Assembly: GCA_950054485.1 (NCBI GenBank)
Contig: CATLPD010000001.1
Location: forward strand, 310,001-374,000
DNA length: 64,000 bases
Source of the DNA: an uncultured Alphaproteobacteria bacterium
Lineage (GTDB): Bacteria; Pseudomonadota; Alphaproteobacteria; Micavibrionales; CSBR16-224
Reading direction: 5' to 3'
Below, in pieces: positions 18,318 through 25,974 of this stretch. The notes beneath the pieces are model-generated. The model was not told where the DNA came from. It made no database searches and saw only the letters and a list, made by a program, of their open reading frames with translations. Made by a program: the position numbers and the translations under genes. Every line of letters starts with the position of its first letter. The stretch's first letter is position 1.

Positions 18318-18860
18318 ATGATAATAGACATGAAATATGCAGCGATAATCATTACCTGTCTTATATTTATACTGGCACATGGTCAGGCAAATGCCTATGA
18401 AAGCCGTACTGCCAGCCAGTACGAAGACCGCACAGCCAGCCACAGCATTGAATACAAATGTTCTGAATGGGGCTTTTGGAACCACGGCTACAGATTTGGC
18501 CGTCAATATATAGACACACGCACCCCGCTGGAATTCGACCAGAAATCACAATGGGAAAATACGCGCTGGGATCCTGAAATCTGGGAAAAAGAATACGGCA
18601 CATATTGGAACGGCGAAAAGGTCCTGGCCGCCCTGTTCAAAGGCGGATATTTCACGGGACAATATATGCACTGTGATACGCCATATGTCCGAATTGGCGA
18701 GCCGTTTTTCGATCTGGGCGAAGCGGATCAGCTACGCGCGCTGCATCTTTTAGCTGAACAGACCGGCGTTTTTAATAAATACCGCAGCTTTAAAATCTAT
18801 TCACCAGAACATCGAAAAGTGATCGGCAGCTATTCGAACGCGGGATTACACCTTTATTAA
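18318..18860 (+). CDS. Hypothetical secreted protein
   Basis: A 180-residue protein with a Sec signal peptide (KYAAIIITCLIFILAHGQANA, cleavage near residue 26). The mature part is rich in Trp, Tyr and charged residues, with a short repeat at its start (ESRTASQYEDRTASHS). No enzyme motif was recognised. The ATG at 18318 has GAAAGG upstream; the ATG at 18330 is an alternative. It is followed 29 bases later by an M48 protease gene on the same strand, so a periplasmic role is likely, but nothing more can be said. Confidence 0.55.
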   Translation: MIIDMKYAAIIITCLIFILAHGQANAYESRTASQYEDRTASHSIEYKCSEWGFWNHGYRFGRQYIDTRTPLEFDQKSQWENTRWDPEIWEKEYGTYWNGEKVLAALFKGGYFTGQYMHCDTPYVRIGEPFFDLGEADQLRALHLLAEQTGVFNKYRSFKIYSPEHRKVIGSYSNAGLHLY

Positions 18861-18889
18861 GCGTAAAGACCCTGCAAGAGGATAAAAAC

Positions 18890-20224
18890 ATGCCGTTCCG
18901 TTTTAAAATTATGCTGGCGCTGATGTGCGCTTTTTTGATCGCCGCGCCCACAAAAACCCTGTCAGCACAGGGCATTCCAACCATTATCCGCGATGCGGAA
19001 ATCGAAGAAACGCTGTTTCGTCTGACGGCCCCTGTTTTTGATGCAGCGGGGATCGGCCGCAATGATGTGCGTCTGATTTTGGTGCAGGACCATGACCTGA
19101 ACGCCTTTGTTGCAGGCGGAATGAATATCTTTCTTTATACGGGTGTGATCCTGACGGCGGAAAACCCGGGTGAATTGGTGGGCGTTCTGGCGCACGAAAC
19201 CGGTCATATTGCAGGGGCGCATCTGGTGCGTACAGCCGAAGTCATCGAACAGGCCAGCTTTCAATCGATCCTCGCCAGTATTCTGGCAGCAGCCACAGCC
19301 GTCGGTACGGGCAACGGCGGGGCGGCGACAGCCGTTTTCGGCGGCGGGCAGACATTTGCCCAACAGGGGTTCCTCAGCCATTCGCGCACGCAGGAGGCAT
19401 CTGCCGATCAGGCCGCCATCAAATACCTCAGCGATGCAGGGTATAATGCGAAGGGGCTTTTGACCTTCCTTGAAAAATTACGTGGGCAGGAGGTTTTACC
19501 CTCTTCCCAGCAAACCGAATATCTGCGTACGCACCCTCTGACAACAAACCGTATATCGTACCTTGAAAATAATGTCGCTAAAACGGCATCAAAAGCATCC
19601 TATTCACCCGAAACGGTTGAACTGTTCGATCGGATGCAGGCGAAACTGACCGGCTATATTTATCCCGATCAGGCGCTGCGTTACAGTGACGACACCATCG
19701 CCCATAAATATGCCAAGGCTATTGCCTATCATCGCCAGAATAATTTTGACAAGGCGCTGGCCGCTGCCGATGCACTGATCGCGGCTGAACCACGCAACCC
19801 CTATTTCTATGAATTAAAGGCCCAGATGTATTACGAGTCCGGCCAAATTGCAAAATCGCTGCCTTTATACCAAAAAGCATCCGACCTTGTGCCGAATTCG
19901 GGACTGATCCGTGCCGCATATGGGCAGGCTTTGCTGGCCGATGCCGACAATGCACCGGATTATAAAGCGGCCATTGAACAGCTGGAGCGATCCTTGCGGA
20001 ACGAGCCACGGTCAACCCTGACACACCGCCTGCTGGCTACCGCATATGGCCGTATTGATGATAAGGGCTCGGCCCGTATCCACCTGGCCGAAGAAGCCAT
20101 GCTACAAAGAAAATATGATGATGCCCGCCGTCAGGTCGGCCTTGCCGAACAATATGTCGAAAAATCAGACCGCAAATGGCTGCGCCTGCAAGACATCAAA
20201 AACCAACTGGAAAACATCAAATAA
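18890..20224 (+). CDS. Periplasmic M48-family metalloprotease with TPR repeats (BepA/YfgC-like)
   Basis: A 444-residue exported protease. A signal peptide (residues 1-24, LMCAFLIAAPTKTLSA) is followed by the M48 domain with the zinc motif HETGH in LAHETGHIAGAHLVRTAE (about residue 102). The downstream zinc ligand region is SRTQEASADQAAIKYL. TPR-like helices follow (about 265-430), for example YAKAIAYHRQNNFDKALAAADALI. This is the layout of BepA, which checks outer-membrane assembly and degrades stalled LptD. GAGGAT precedes the ATG. The neighbouring DsbA-like gene also acts on periplasmic protein folding. Confidence 0.9.
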   Translation: MPFRFKIMLALMCAFLIAAPTKTLSAQGIPTIIRDAEIEETLFRLTAPVFDAAGIGRNDVRLILVQDHDLNAFVAGGMNIFLYTGVILTAENPGELVGVLAHETGHIAGAHLVRTAEVIEQASFQSILASILAAATAVGTGNGGAATAVFGGGQTFAQQGFLSHSRTQEASADQAAIKYLSDAGYNAKGLLTFLEKLRGQEVLPSSQQTEYLRTHPLTTNRISYLENNVAKTASKASYSPETVELFDRMQAKLTGYIYPDQALRYSDDTIAHKYAKAIAYHRQNNFDKALAAADALIAAEPRNPYFYELKAQMYYESGQIAKSLPLYQKASDLVPNSGLIRAAYGQALLADADNAPDYKAAIEQLERSLRNEPRSTLTHRLLATAYGRIDDKGSARIHLAEEAMLQRKYDDARRQVGLAEQYVEKSDRKWLRLQDIKNQLENIK

Positions 20225-20329
20225 CAGGGGAAAACCTGCATATAGGCGTAAGTTATTAAAAGACCATTCACTTTTGACCTATATACTGTAGACTTGAATA
20301 AGAATTTAAACCAAAAGGGGACTAAACAT

Positions 20330-21055
20330 ATGAAACGCATTCTATCTGTCATCGCTTTGTCAGCCGTTATCGGTGTTGCCGGCGTATCCGGCGCTGCCGC
20401 TGAAATGACAAAAACCGATATCGAGAAAATTGTCGAAGATTATCTTCTGAACAATCCGGAAATCATTCTGAAATCGGTTAATGATTACCAGACCAAAGGC
20501 GTTGCTGAACAACAGGCCAAAGCGCTTGAGACAAATTCACGCAAGCTGTTTGACGATGAAAACACACCATATGCCGGAAACAAAGATGGCGATGTTAAGG
20601 TTGTCGAGTTTTTCGATTACAACTGCGGTTACTGTAAACGTGTCATTGGTGATGTGAATAAACTGATTGACGAAGATGAAAACGTGAAGGTGATCTTTAA
20701 AGATTATCCGATCCTGGGCCCGACATCTGTTACAGCCGCGCATTGGGCGCTGGCCGCTGACAAACAGGGCAAATATCTTGAATATCACACAGCCCTTTTG
20801 AACAACCAGGGCCGCATGGACGAAGCCACACTTGAAGCCAAAGCCAAAGAGGTTGGACTTGATGTCGAAAAACTGAAAGCCGATGCCGAAAGTGACGAGG
20901 TCAAAGCCCAAATTCAGGAAAATCTGGAGCTGGCACAAAGTATGAATATCAGTGGAACGCCTGCTTTTATTATCGGAGAGCAAGTCTTTCCGGGCGCCAT
21001 TCCATACGAGGCCATGACAAATGCCGTCAAAGATGCCCGTGCTGATTCGGAATAA
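20330..21055 (+). CDS. DsbA/DsbG-family periplasmic thiol:disulfide oxidoreductase
   Basis: A 241-residue exported protein. The ORF track starts at a TTG; the ATG at 20330 with AAAAGGGG upstream is clearly better and gives a proper signal peptide (SVIALSAVIGVAGVSGAAA). An N-terminal dimerisation-type helix region (MTKTDIEKIVEDYLLNNPEII) precedes the thioredoxin fold. The fold has the active site CGYC in FFDYNCGYCKRV and the cis-proline SGTPAF near the end. This form resembles alphaproteobacterial DsbA-like proteins of the Com1/ScsC/BdbD type rather than E. coli DsbA. No DsbB was seen nearby. Confidence 0.9.
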   Translation: MKRILSVIALSAVIGVAGVSGAAAEMTKTDIEKIVEDYLLNNPEIILKSVNDYQTKGVAEQQAKALETNSRKLFDDENTPYAGNKDGDVKVVEFFDYNCGYCKRVIGDVNKLIDEDENVKVIFKDYPILGPTSVTAAHWALAADKQGKYLEYHTALLNNQGRMDEATLEAKAKEVGLDVEKLKADAESDEVKAQIQENLELAQSMNISGTPAFIIGEQVFPGAIPYEAMTNAVKDARADSE

Positions 21056-21087
21056 AATCTAAAAACTACAATTAAATAAAATTCAGG

Positions 21088-21114
21088 GCGGTCCCTTTGG
21101 GGGCCGCTTTTTTT
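21088..21114 (+). terminator. Intrinsic terminator after the DsbA-like gene
   Basis: GCGGTCCC pairs with GGGGCCGC through a four-base loop and is followed by seven T residues. It is about 33 bases after the stop codon. Confidence 0.85.
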
Positions 21115-21178
21115 ATGGGGCAATTAAGGGGGCGCAAAGAAAACTATGGCGAAACATTATTACCCAAATGCAAAAAAG

Positions 21179-21194
21179 TTAAGAATAATTTAAC
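21179..21194 (+). promoter_or_regulatory. CtrA-type binding site upstream of cpdR
   Basis: The sequence TTAA-GAATAAT-TTAAC fits the full CtrA box TTAA-N7-TTAA(C). It ends eight bases before a TTGACA -35 element. This is the placement of a site where phosphorylated CtrA would activate or modulate the cpdR promoter. The match is exact, and binding is inferred. Confidence 0.6.
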
Positions 21195-21201
21195 ATAACA
21201 C

Positions 21202-21230
21202 TTGACAAATATTCTGGAAAATGGTTTACT
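21202..21230 (+). promoter_or_regulatory. Promoter of cpdR
   Basis: TTGACA is followed after 17 bases by TTTACT. The -35 is perfect and the -10 weaker, which suits an activated promoter. Transcription from here gives a leader of about 100 bases containing a two-tier hairpin. Confidence 0.55.
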
Positions 21231-21264
21231 AAATATTAAGGGAGATAAACAAAATGTTAACCAG

Positions 21265-21302
21265 CACAAAATCCCGGGGCGAAAGTCGCAAAAGATTTTG
21301 TG
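21265..21302 (+). promoter_or_regulatory. Two-tier stem-loop in the cpdR leader
   Basis: CACAAAATC pairs with GATTTTGTG across nine base pairs. Inside, GCGA-AAG-TCGC forms a second small hairpin. The structure ends 36 bases before the cpdR start and has no T run, so it is not a standard terminator. It may be a leader control element or an mRNA-stabilising structure. Confidence 0.4.
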
Positions 21303-21338
21303 AATAACATTAAAGAAACAGACATAAAGGGGATTAAA

Positions 21339-21794
21339 ATGTCACGTATTCTTATCGCAGAACATAACCAGGAAGTTTCGAAATTTATTAAGAAACAATT
21401 TCGCGGTTCGCACTATCAACTGGACATGAAAACACAAAGCATCGACGCATGGCGCGCCATCGGAAACGAAGATTACGATGTGCTGATGATCGACATCATG
21501 ATGCCTGGAATTGACGGCTTCGTATTGGCGCAAAAAGCGCTGAAACTAAATCCTGGTATGACCATTATCTTTATCACAGGATTTGCGGCTGTCGCCATGG
21601 ACACATATAACACACCGACATATGCACCGCGCCCGATGACATCAAAGCCATTCCATCTGCGCGACATCATGGGACGCATCCGCTTTTACATGGGCGAAGC
21701 CGACCTGCCGTTTGACAGCATCTATGCCCACCAGCACCGCGATGCAGTCGCACAGGATAACGTTATCTATGCACAATTCGGACAGACAAACTAA
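21339..21794 (+). CDS. cpdR: CpdR-like response regulator receiver protein
   Basis: A 151-residue single receiver domain without output domain. The ATG at 21339 follows AAAGGGGA; the upstream GTG in the ORF track would add 13 residues. The phospho-acceptor is the second Asp of DVLMIDIMMPGIDG. FITGFAAVAM and SKPFHLRDIM are the distinctive CpdR blocks. Unphosphorylated CpdR primes ClpXP to degrade CtrA and other cell-cycle proteins in alphaproteobacteria. Two oddities are visible. The N-terminal acidic pocket reads AEHN where CpdR usually has AEDD. There is also a roughly 30-residue C-terminal extension plus a Thr/Pro-rich insertion before SKPFH. Confidence 0.82.
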   Translation: MSRILIAEHNQEVSKFIKKQFRGSHYQLDMKTQSIDAWRAIGNEDYDVLMIDIMMPGIDGFVLAQKALKLNPGMTIIFITGFAAVAMDTYNTPTYAPRPMTSKPFHLRDIMGRIRFYMGEADLPFDSIYAHQHRDAVAQDNVIYAQFGQTN

Positions 21795-21799
21795 AAGGA

Positions 21800-21846
21800 A
21801 TTTTGCCAAAGAGATTTTGCCAAAGAAATTTTGTTAGCCACAAAAT
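21800..21846 (+). repeat. Short tandem repeat and hairpin after cpdR
   Basis: ATTTTGCCAAAGA occurs twice with a period of 14 bases and is followed by a partial third copy. That copy forms a small hairpin, ATTTTGT-N5-ACAAAAT. The ACAAAAT/ATTTTGT arms echo the hairpin in the cpdR leader. Confidence 0.45.
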
Positions 21847-21939
21847 AACACAGCCAGCTTTAAGCGAAGCGGTAATAAAAAAAATAACGATGTGGGTTCC
21901 TCGCTTATATCCCCAACTTTAGAAGACCCACACAATCTT

Positions 21940-21968
21940 GAGGCCTCCCCACGGAGGCCTCTTTTTTT
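21940..21968 (+). terminator. Intrinsic terminator after cpdR
   Basis: GAGGCCTCC pairs perfectly with GGAGGCCTC over a four-base loop and is followed by seven T residues. The T run reaches the 3' end of the converging minus-strand gene. Confidence 0.88.
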
Positions 21969-22548
21969 ATCTTCTTCTATGCAAGATACCCCGAACGTTT
22001 GAAATTGTTTCGGGCGAAGGGCGCCAAAACATGGTCCCGCATACAGCCTCGATATCTTTGGTCGAATCTTTATAACGACTATCATTCAAGGCATTTGGCA
22101 AATCTTTCAGAAAAAACTGTATATCACTGGGATTAAATTCATCCCCGACCCCCATAATCGCATGATATAACGGAGTATAATAAGGGCTTTGATAATAGGA
22201 AGCATCAAGGTCGATATCATTTAATACAGCGTTTAATCCGCATATGCCTGACCACACCTGTTCCAACAAATTTTGATAGGTTTCTTGCGGCAGATTACCG
22301 CTGCGCGCCAGAAACAGCGCGCACATTGCAAAATCCTGCAATAAATCGACATCAACACCTTCGGGCAATTCATATCCGCCCAGAATACAGCTCATATCAT
22401 TTTCTTGCGCGAAATCGATGGCGGGGTGTGAATGAACGCCTAAACGAAAAGACACGTCGTTAAACGCTATTTTCAAGCCGCCAAAAAGTTTTTCACTGCC
22501 CAGTTTTTCAACAGCATGGTCAATGGTGTTTTGTAAGGTATCTCTCAT
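21967..22548 (-). CDS. Hypothetical protein
   Basis: A 193-residue soluble protein from the ATG at 22548, which has AGGGTG upstream. The ORF track uses an ATG five codons earlier without a ribosome site. It is acidic, with an aromatic-rich middle (DASYYQSPYYTPLYHAIMG) and no membrane helix or signal peptide. No family was recognised. It is separated from the upstream epimerase gene by about 40 bases on the same strand and could be co-transcribed with it. Confidence 0.5.
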   Translation of the reverse strand: MRDTLQNTIDHAVEKLGSEKLFGGLKIAFNDVSFRLGVHSHPAIDFAQENDMSCILGGYELPEGVDVDLLQDFAMCALFLARSGNLPQETYQNLLEQVWSGICGLNAVLNDIDLDASYYQSPYYTPLYHAIMGVGDEFNPSDIQFFLKDLPNALNDSRYKDSTKDIEAVCGTMFWRPSPETISNVRGILHRRR

Positions 22549-22587
22549 AGGGCACCCTAACATATAATTTACGTTATGAAAAGTTTA

Positions 22588-23502
22588 TTATTTAGGGCTC
22601 GGGATTTTACCCGATGGCCTTTTAACCACGCCGTCTAGCGGATTGGGTGGACCGGACTGTCCATAGGTCACGAAATCATCCAACAGATTTTTCAAACTAT
22701 ATTGCGCATTATATCCAATCAGTTTTTCAGCATCATCACTGCCCAGAATGCTGGGGCAGCGTTCGATATTGATTCCTGCGTCCTTGGCCTTTTTGACAAT
22801 ATCCCCGCCATATGTGTGGGCCGGCACGTTATCAGACCAGTTTTCAATATCCTGCACGCTATATTCATAGGCCCCGTCGATGGTTAAAATTTGTGCGGGC
22901 TCGTCCGGTTTATGTGTTTTCAGGAAATTGACCGCTTTCAAGGTCGCATCACACACATCAAAAATATGTACAGCCCCTTTGACGAACCAATTCGCCCAGC
23001 CGGTGAAATCATCATATACGCTGCGATTCCACGGTGGAATAAAACCGCGCGGACGCAGTGTTAAAATATCCATATCATGTCGGTGCGCATAGGCGCGGGC
23101 CATTTCTTCATTCAAAATCTTGGTATGCCCATAGGTATCATATCGGTTGGATGTACTGGTGCTGGAAATCAAAACCACCTTTTTAACGCCCGCATCTGCG
23201 GCGGCCTGAAAGACATTCAGGGTTCCGGTCACATTCAGATCATGGAAATCATAGGCTGTTTTCCCCTGTTCTTCGTGGATACCGTGAAAGGCGGCAATAT
23301 GGACGACGCAATCAATATCATGCATCGCGCGCTTTACGGTATCACGGTCGGTGATTGATCCTTTGATGAAATCGACTTTATTTTTCAGTGTTACGTGCGG
23401 TACCGCCAAATCAAGGATAACAACATCGTCACCCTGTTTTAAAAGGTCGCGGGCCAATATACCGCCCATGTCGCCGGACCCGCCCGTTAAAATAACCCGC
23501 AT
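22588..23502 (-). CDS. NAD-dependent epimerase/dehydratase family protein (extended SDR)
   Basis: A 304-residue extended short-chain dehydrogenase/reductase. The nucleotide-binding motif is TGGSGDMGGILARDLL at the N-terminus, and Asp of VVILDLAVP suggests NAD preference. The catalytic Ser lies in VVLISSTSTSN and the Tyr-x3-Lys in YGHTK. Relatives act on nucleotide sugars or related alcohols, but no sugar-pathway gene adjoins, so the substrate cannot be named. AAGGAG precedes the ATG. Confidence 0.85.
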   Translation of the reverse strand: MRVILTGGSGDMGGILARDLLKQGDDVVILDLAVPHVTLKNKVDFIKGSITDRDTVKRAMHDIDCVVHIAAFHGIHEEQGKTAYDFHDLNVTGTLNVFQAAADAGVKKVVLISSTSTSNRYDTYGHTKILNEEMARAYAHRHDMDILTLRPRGFIPPWNRSVYDDFTGWANWFVKGAVHIFDVCDATLKAVNFLKTHKPDEPAQILTIDGAYEYSVQDIENWSDNVPAHTYGGDIVKKAKDAGINIERCPSILGSDDAEKLIGYNAQYSLKNLLDDFVTYGQSGPPNPLDGVVKRPSGKIPSPK

Positions 23503-23530
23503 GTTTTTCTCCTTATTTTGCGTCTGTATA

Positions 23531-23559
23531 TTGACAGATATGCTGTGGTTTTGTAAATA
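23531..23559 (+). promoter_or_regulatory. Sigma-70-type promoter of tRNA-Val
   Basis: TTGACA and TAAATA are 17 bases apart, placing the start about 20 bases before the mature tRNA 5' end. Confidence 0.7.
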
Positions 23560-23586
23560 CTAACGACTCTTACCATTTTCGGTTAG

Positions 23587-23661
23587 GGGCGTATAGCTCA
23601 GCGGGAGAGCGCTGCCTTGACATGGCAGAGGTCACAAGTTCAATCCTTGTTACGCCCACCA
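23587..23661 (+). tRNA. tRNA-Val, anticodon GAC
   Basis: A complete 75-base cloverleaf including an encoded CCA. The acceptor stem is GGGCGTA/TACGCCC. The D arm closes with GCTC/GAGC, the anticodon stem is CTGCC/GGCAG around TTGACAT, and the T stem ACAAG/CTTGT encloses TTCAATC. The anticodon GAC reads GUC and GUU valine codons. It stands alone, with its own promoter. Confidence 0.97.
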
Positions 23662-23713
23662 TTTTCTTGTACCTTGTACCTTATATCTTTAAGTTATAAG
23701 GGATTTATAAAAA

Positions 23714-23902
23714 ATGGTTAGACTCGCATTTGTTCTCTTAATATTTACATTATCTGCCTGCAGTCACGTCAATCTTACCCCTGAAGCACGTGAACAGCAG
23801 TGTCTTGACTACGGCTTTGAAAAAGGAACACCGGAATATGCGGAATGTGACCAGAAGGAACGCCAATTGGCGCAAGATTTTCTTTGGGGTGATGATGACT
23901 AG
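23714..23902 (+). CDS. Small lipoprotein
   Basis: A 62-residue protein with a lipoprotein signal peptide; the lipobox is LSAC, so the mature protein would start at Cys16 and be only about 47 residues. The mature part is acidic with two further cysteines (QQCLDYG, YAECDQ). It overlaps the next gene by about 11 bases. First gene of a run of exported and membrane proteins that ends in DUF305, so a link to metal handling is possible. No family recognised. Confidence 0.7.
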   Translation: MVRLAFVLLIFTLSACSHVNLTPEAREQQCLDYGFEKGTPEYAECDQKERQLAQDFLWGDDD

Positions 23903-24539
23903 AGAAATAATATTTGTTTTTTTTGTCGCTGTTCTCGTCATTGCAAATGCAACTGTTGCCGATGCCCGCCCGGTATCCTACCCCGGCGGGTGGACGATGA
24001 TGTTCATGAACAACGGGGATGCGAATACCGCGCACCTGCATTATTCGCCTACTGCGAAATATTCGGTCGGCTACAAGTTCGAGCATTGGCGCGACCGCGG
24101 CTTTAATTTAAACGCCGCGCAATTGAATGGTCTGGTCAAGCGCTGGAACGAAAAAGACAGTCAGGCCAATTTTTACGTCAAGGGTGGCATCGGTATTGCC
24201 AGCGAACGCGGCACTTCAAACGACGATATGGCCGGCTTTGCAGGTATTTCAACCGATTGGGAAAACCGCCGCCTGTTTTTCCAATACGAAAACCGCTATA
24301 CCGAAGCCGGCAACATTGATGATTTCTTTGGGCAATCCGCGCGCGTCGGCTGGGCCCCCTATGAGGGGGATTACGGCGATTTGCACACATGGCTGATGGT
24401 CGAGGTCGATCACAGCCCCGAAAGCGAGGATAGTTTCACCGTCACCCCGCTGATGCGTTTTTTCAAAGGCGTCCACTTGGTCGAGGCCGGAATGAGCAAT
24501 CAGGGGGAAGCCCTATTCAACTACGTATTAAGATACTGA
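23892..24539 (+). CDS. Exported hypothetical protein, possibly outer-membrane beta-barrel
   Basis: 215 residues from the ATG at 23892 (or 23895), both after GGGGTG and inside the end of the lipoprotein gene. The ORF track begins much earlier at a GTG and is too long. The signal peptide is IIFVFFVAVLVIANATVADA. The mature part is rich in Trp, Tyr, Phe and Gly with alternating polar and hydrophobic residues (RRLFFQYENRYTEAG) and ends in a terminal aromatic (VLRY), typical of small outer-membrane barrels. Unknown function. It lies directly before a metal-binding HMA protein gene. Confidence 0.55.
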   Translation: MMTREIIFVFFVAVLVIANATVADARPVSYPGGWTMMFMNNGDANTAHLHYSPTAKYSVGYKFEHWRDRGFNLNAAQLNGLVKRWNEKDSQANFYVKGGIGIASERGTSNDDMAGFAGISTDWENRRLFFQYENRYTEAGNIDDFFGQSARVGWAPYEGDYGDLHTWLMVEVDHSPESEDSFTVTPLMRFFKGVHLVEAGMSNQGEALFNYVLRY

Positions 24540-24555
24540 GAGAAAGGATAAAAAG

Positions 24556-24948
24556 ATGAAAAAAATAATTTTTATGTTTACAGCCCTGATGGTCAGCTTT
24601 GCCATTTCGGCACAAGCCCAAAGCATGACGGGCACACATGCCGAACACGGCGATCATGACAATCACGCCCATGTCGAACAGCCATTGGTTCAAGGCGCTC
24701 AAGACGATAAAACCGTCGCGGGTGATGTTCATGTCAGCGTCAAAGGTCTGGTCTGCGATTTCTGTGCCCGTGCGCTTGAAAAGGTTTTCGGCAAACAGGA
24801 AGCTGTAAATGACATCGATGTTGATCTGGACAACAAACTGATCACGATTGATTTTAAAGACGGCCAAAGCCTGAATGATGACACGATCCGCGCCCTGATT
24901 CAGGATTCAGGATATAACGTCGAGAATATCCACCGTGTCACAGAATAA
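24556..24948 (+). CDS. Periplasmic heavy-metal-associated (HMA) domain protein
   Basis: A 130-residue exported metal-binding protein. A signal peptide (residues 1-21, FMFTALMVSFAISAQAQ) precedes a His/Asp-rich stretch (HAEHGDHDNHAHVEQ), a second possible metal site. An HMA ferredoxin-like fold follows with the paired cysteines CDFC in VKGLVCDFCARALEKVF and a GYNVENI end. This resembles MerP or copper chaperones, but the motif is CxxC preceded by LV rather than MxCxxC. It overlaps the MerT-like gene by 14 bases, supporting joint transport of a soft metal. Mercury or copper both remain possible. Confidence 0.8.
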   Translation: MKKIIFMFTALMVSFAISAQAQSMTGTHAEHGDHDNHAHVEQPLVQGAQDDKTVAGDVHVSVKGLVCDFCARALEKVFGKQEAVNDIDVDLDNKLITIDFKDGQSLNDDTIRALIQDSGYNVENIHRVTE

Positions 24949-25333
24949 AAAACCGGTATCCTGGACGGATACGATTGCCCCGACGCTCAGCCTTTTTACC
25001 AGTGCGGGCACATTAATTTGTTGTGCCCTGCCTGCGCTGTTGGTCACATTGGGCATGGGGGCGGCCCTCGCCGGATTTGTCAGTGCGGTGCCCTGGATTA
25101 CAGCCGTTTCTGAATATAAGGAATGGGTTTTCGCCATTGCCGGTGTTATGCTGACGCTGTCGGCTATTCTGCAATGGCGCGGCCGCAATGCGCCGTGCCC
25201 CGCCGACCCCGTCAAGGCCAAGGCCTGTATGCGCCTCAGGCGCGTCAGCTGGGTCATTTTGATTGTATCCGCCCTGATCTATCTGACAGGTTTCTTTTTC
25301 GCCTTTCTGGCCGCCGACATCTTTTACGGTTAG
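24935..25333 (+). CDS. MerT-like heavy-metal transport membrane protein
   Basis: 132 residues with three to four membrane helices. The first helix carries vicinal cysteines (TLICCALPALLVTLGMG), the hallmark of MerT/MerC-type mercuric transporters. A second pair of cysteines lies in the loop (NAPCPADPVKAKACM), also as in MerT. The start is a GTG inside the HMA gene, so translation is probably coupled. No merA, merR or metal P-type ATPase gene is visible, so detoxification by Hg reduction is not supported here. Confidence 0.7.
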   Translation: MSQNKKPVSWTDTIAPTLSLFTSAGTLICCALPALLVTLGMGAALAGFVSAVPWITAVSEYKEWVFAIAGVMLTLSAILQWRGRNAPCPADPVKAKACMRLRRVSWVILIVSALIYLTGFFFAFLAADIFYG

Positions 25334-25380
25334 GGAACTTTAGCCTGCGCCTTCCGTATAATAGTTAAAGGGAGGCCGAA

Positions 25381-25887
25381 ATGGGATATTCAAGATTTTT
25401 CGCCATGATCGTAACATCTACAATCGTGATGTTCGCTCTGATGTATTTAAATACCTATGCCTTGGACCACGTTTTTTTCAGCGAAACACGTACCTACATG
25501 GCGATTTACATGGGCAGTGCCATGGCCATCATCATGCTGGCTTTTATGCTGGGCATGTATAAAAAAAACAAACTCAACATCATGATTTTCATCCTCAGTA
25601 CCGCCGTTTTTGCCGGGTCATTATTTCTGGTGCGATCGCAAACGACCATTCAGGATCAATCATGGATGAGCGCCATGATCCCCCACCATTCCATCGCCAT
25701 CCTGACCAGTGAACGCGCCAATATTACAGATGTACGTGTCAAAAAACTGGCGGACGAAATTATAAAAGCCCAACGCCGCGAGATTAAAGAAATGCAGTGG
25801 CTGCTGGAAGATATCAGTGAAAACGGCGAAGCCGGCGATGTCGCCACCGCAGAAATGCGCCCCGTTCCCGATTTCAGCGCAAATTAA
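25381..25887 (+). CDS. DUF305-family membrane protein
   Basis: 168 residues with three hydrophobic N-terminal helices (about 7-29, 40-58, 65-83). A DUF305-like segment follows with MSAMIPHHSIAILTSERA and a later KEMQWLLEDI block. DUF305 proteins often accompany copper- and other metal-resistance genes, and the HxxH-type MIPHH motif is the conserved element. Only one of the usual His/Met repeats is present, so it is a short member. GGGAGG precedes the ATG. Confidence 0.8.
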   Translation: MGYSRFFAMIVTSTIVMFALMYLNTYALDHVFFSETRTYMAIYMGSAMAIIMLAFMLGMYKKNKLNIMIFILSTAVFAGSLFLVRSQTTIQDQSWMSAMIPHHSIAILTSERANITDVRVKKLADEIIKAQRREIKEMQWLLEDISENGEAGDVATAEMRPVPDFSAN

Positions 25888-25974
25888 TGCGCCTTGCAAA
25901 GAACATGCATTCCATCTATCGTGATATATAAATTAACGAATATGCTTTAAGCACGTGAAGATCTATAGGTTGCT

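Noticed and set aside
23562-23661. tRNA-associated integration site
   Set aside because: No integrase or repeated tRNA 3' end nearby.
23790-23891. N-terminal extension of the 24539-ending ORF
   Set aside because: It overlaps the lipoprotein gene, has a GTG start and lacks a signal peptide, whereas the ATG at 23892 gives a good one.
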